Below, piece after piece: positions 16,037 through 16,089 of a DNA stretch of 16,089 nucleotides. The notes beneath the pieces were generated by a model. The model saw nothing but the letters and a program-made list of their open reading frames with translations, did not search any database and had not been told where the DNA came from. The DNA is from Prevotella sp. UBA2711 (GTDB taxonomy: Bacteria > Bacteroidota > Bacteroidia > Bacteroidales > Bacteroidaceae). The stretch covers positions 1 through 16,089 of the forward strand of contig DEKX01000022.1 in assembly GCA_002354095.1 (NCBI GenBank), written 5' to 3'. The stretch's first letter is position 1. Every line of letters begins with the position of its first letter. Made by a program: the position numbers and the translations under genes.

Positions 16037-16089
16037 ACATTTATATGGTTTTTAATGTCAGCCCCCTGTCTTTTCCTGATTTCACTTGA
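16037..16089. other. End of window, no recognised feature
   Basis: Fifty-three bases past the CTTGC array with a short pyrimidine-rich stretch. No start of a gene or promoter could be supported before the window ends. Confidence 0.4.

Overview
The window comes from a Bacteroidota chromosome, most likely Prevotella or a close relative. The protein families point there (a smalltalk small protein, a DUF4738-like lipoprotein, a lysyl-tRNA synthetase with the Bacteroidota C-terminal extension, a short PGI). Most strong promoter candidates have the Bacteroidota form TTTG-N19/20-TAnnTTTG, and starts lack Shine-Dalgarno sequences. Most of the window is core metabolism with moderate GC. The unusual material sits in the gaps and at gene ends.

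Layout. (1) 1-391, + strand: the 3' end of a probable HU-like DNA-binding protein whose Gly/Ser-rich tail is cut by an in-frame TAA, then a repeat-rich spacer with a long inverted repeat, then a 35-residue smalltalk-type protein. (2) 414-445: a hairpin terminator shared by the two converging units. (3) 483-6496, - strand: one tight operon reading ROK-C, ROK-B, ROK-A, a hotdog thioesterase, isochorismate synthase (menF) and SEPHCHC synthase (menD). The last three make early menaquinone intermediates, or could hydrolyse a late one; the three ROK proteins are tandem paralogues with different losses of kinase motifs. (4) 6497-6677: divergent promoter region. (5) 6678-11574, + strand: lysS, gpsA, pgi and a HAD phosphatase, with a terminator-like hairpin inside the first codons of the HAD gene. 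(6) 11543-15745, - strand: a DUF4738-like lipoprotein overlapping the HAD gene tail to tail, a PMCA-like calcium ATPase, and a secreted protein with beta-propeller-like features, each with its own promoter. (7) 15810-16089: no gene, but an array of CTTGC pentamers spaced almost exactly 11 bp, with an inverted flank.

Putative system-level signals: (a) low-complexity tracts with 7-bp periodicity but differing unit sequences occur at five loci, including inside the menD reading frame and across the pgi stop and HAD start; (b) the 11-bp, helical-turn-spaced CTTGC array; (c) the divergent ROK triplet joined to menaquinone genes. All assignments were made by reading the sequence; no database search was run.
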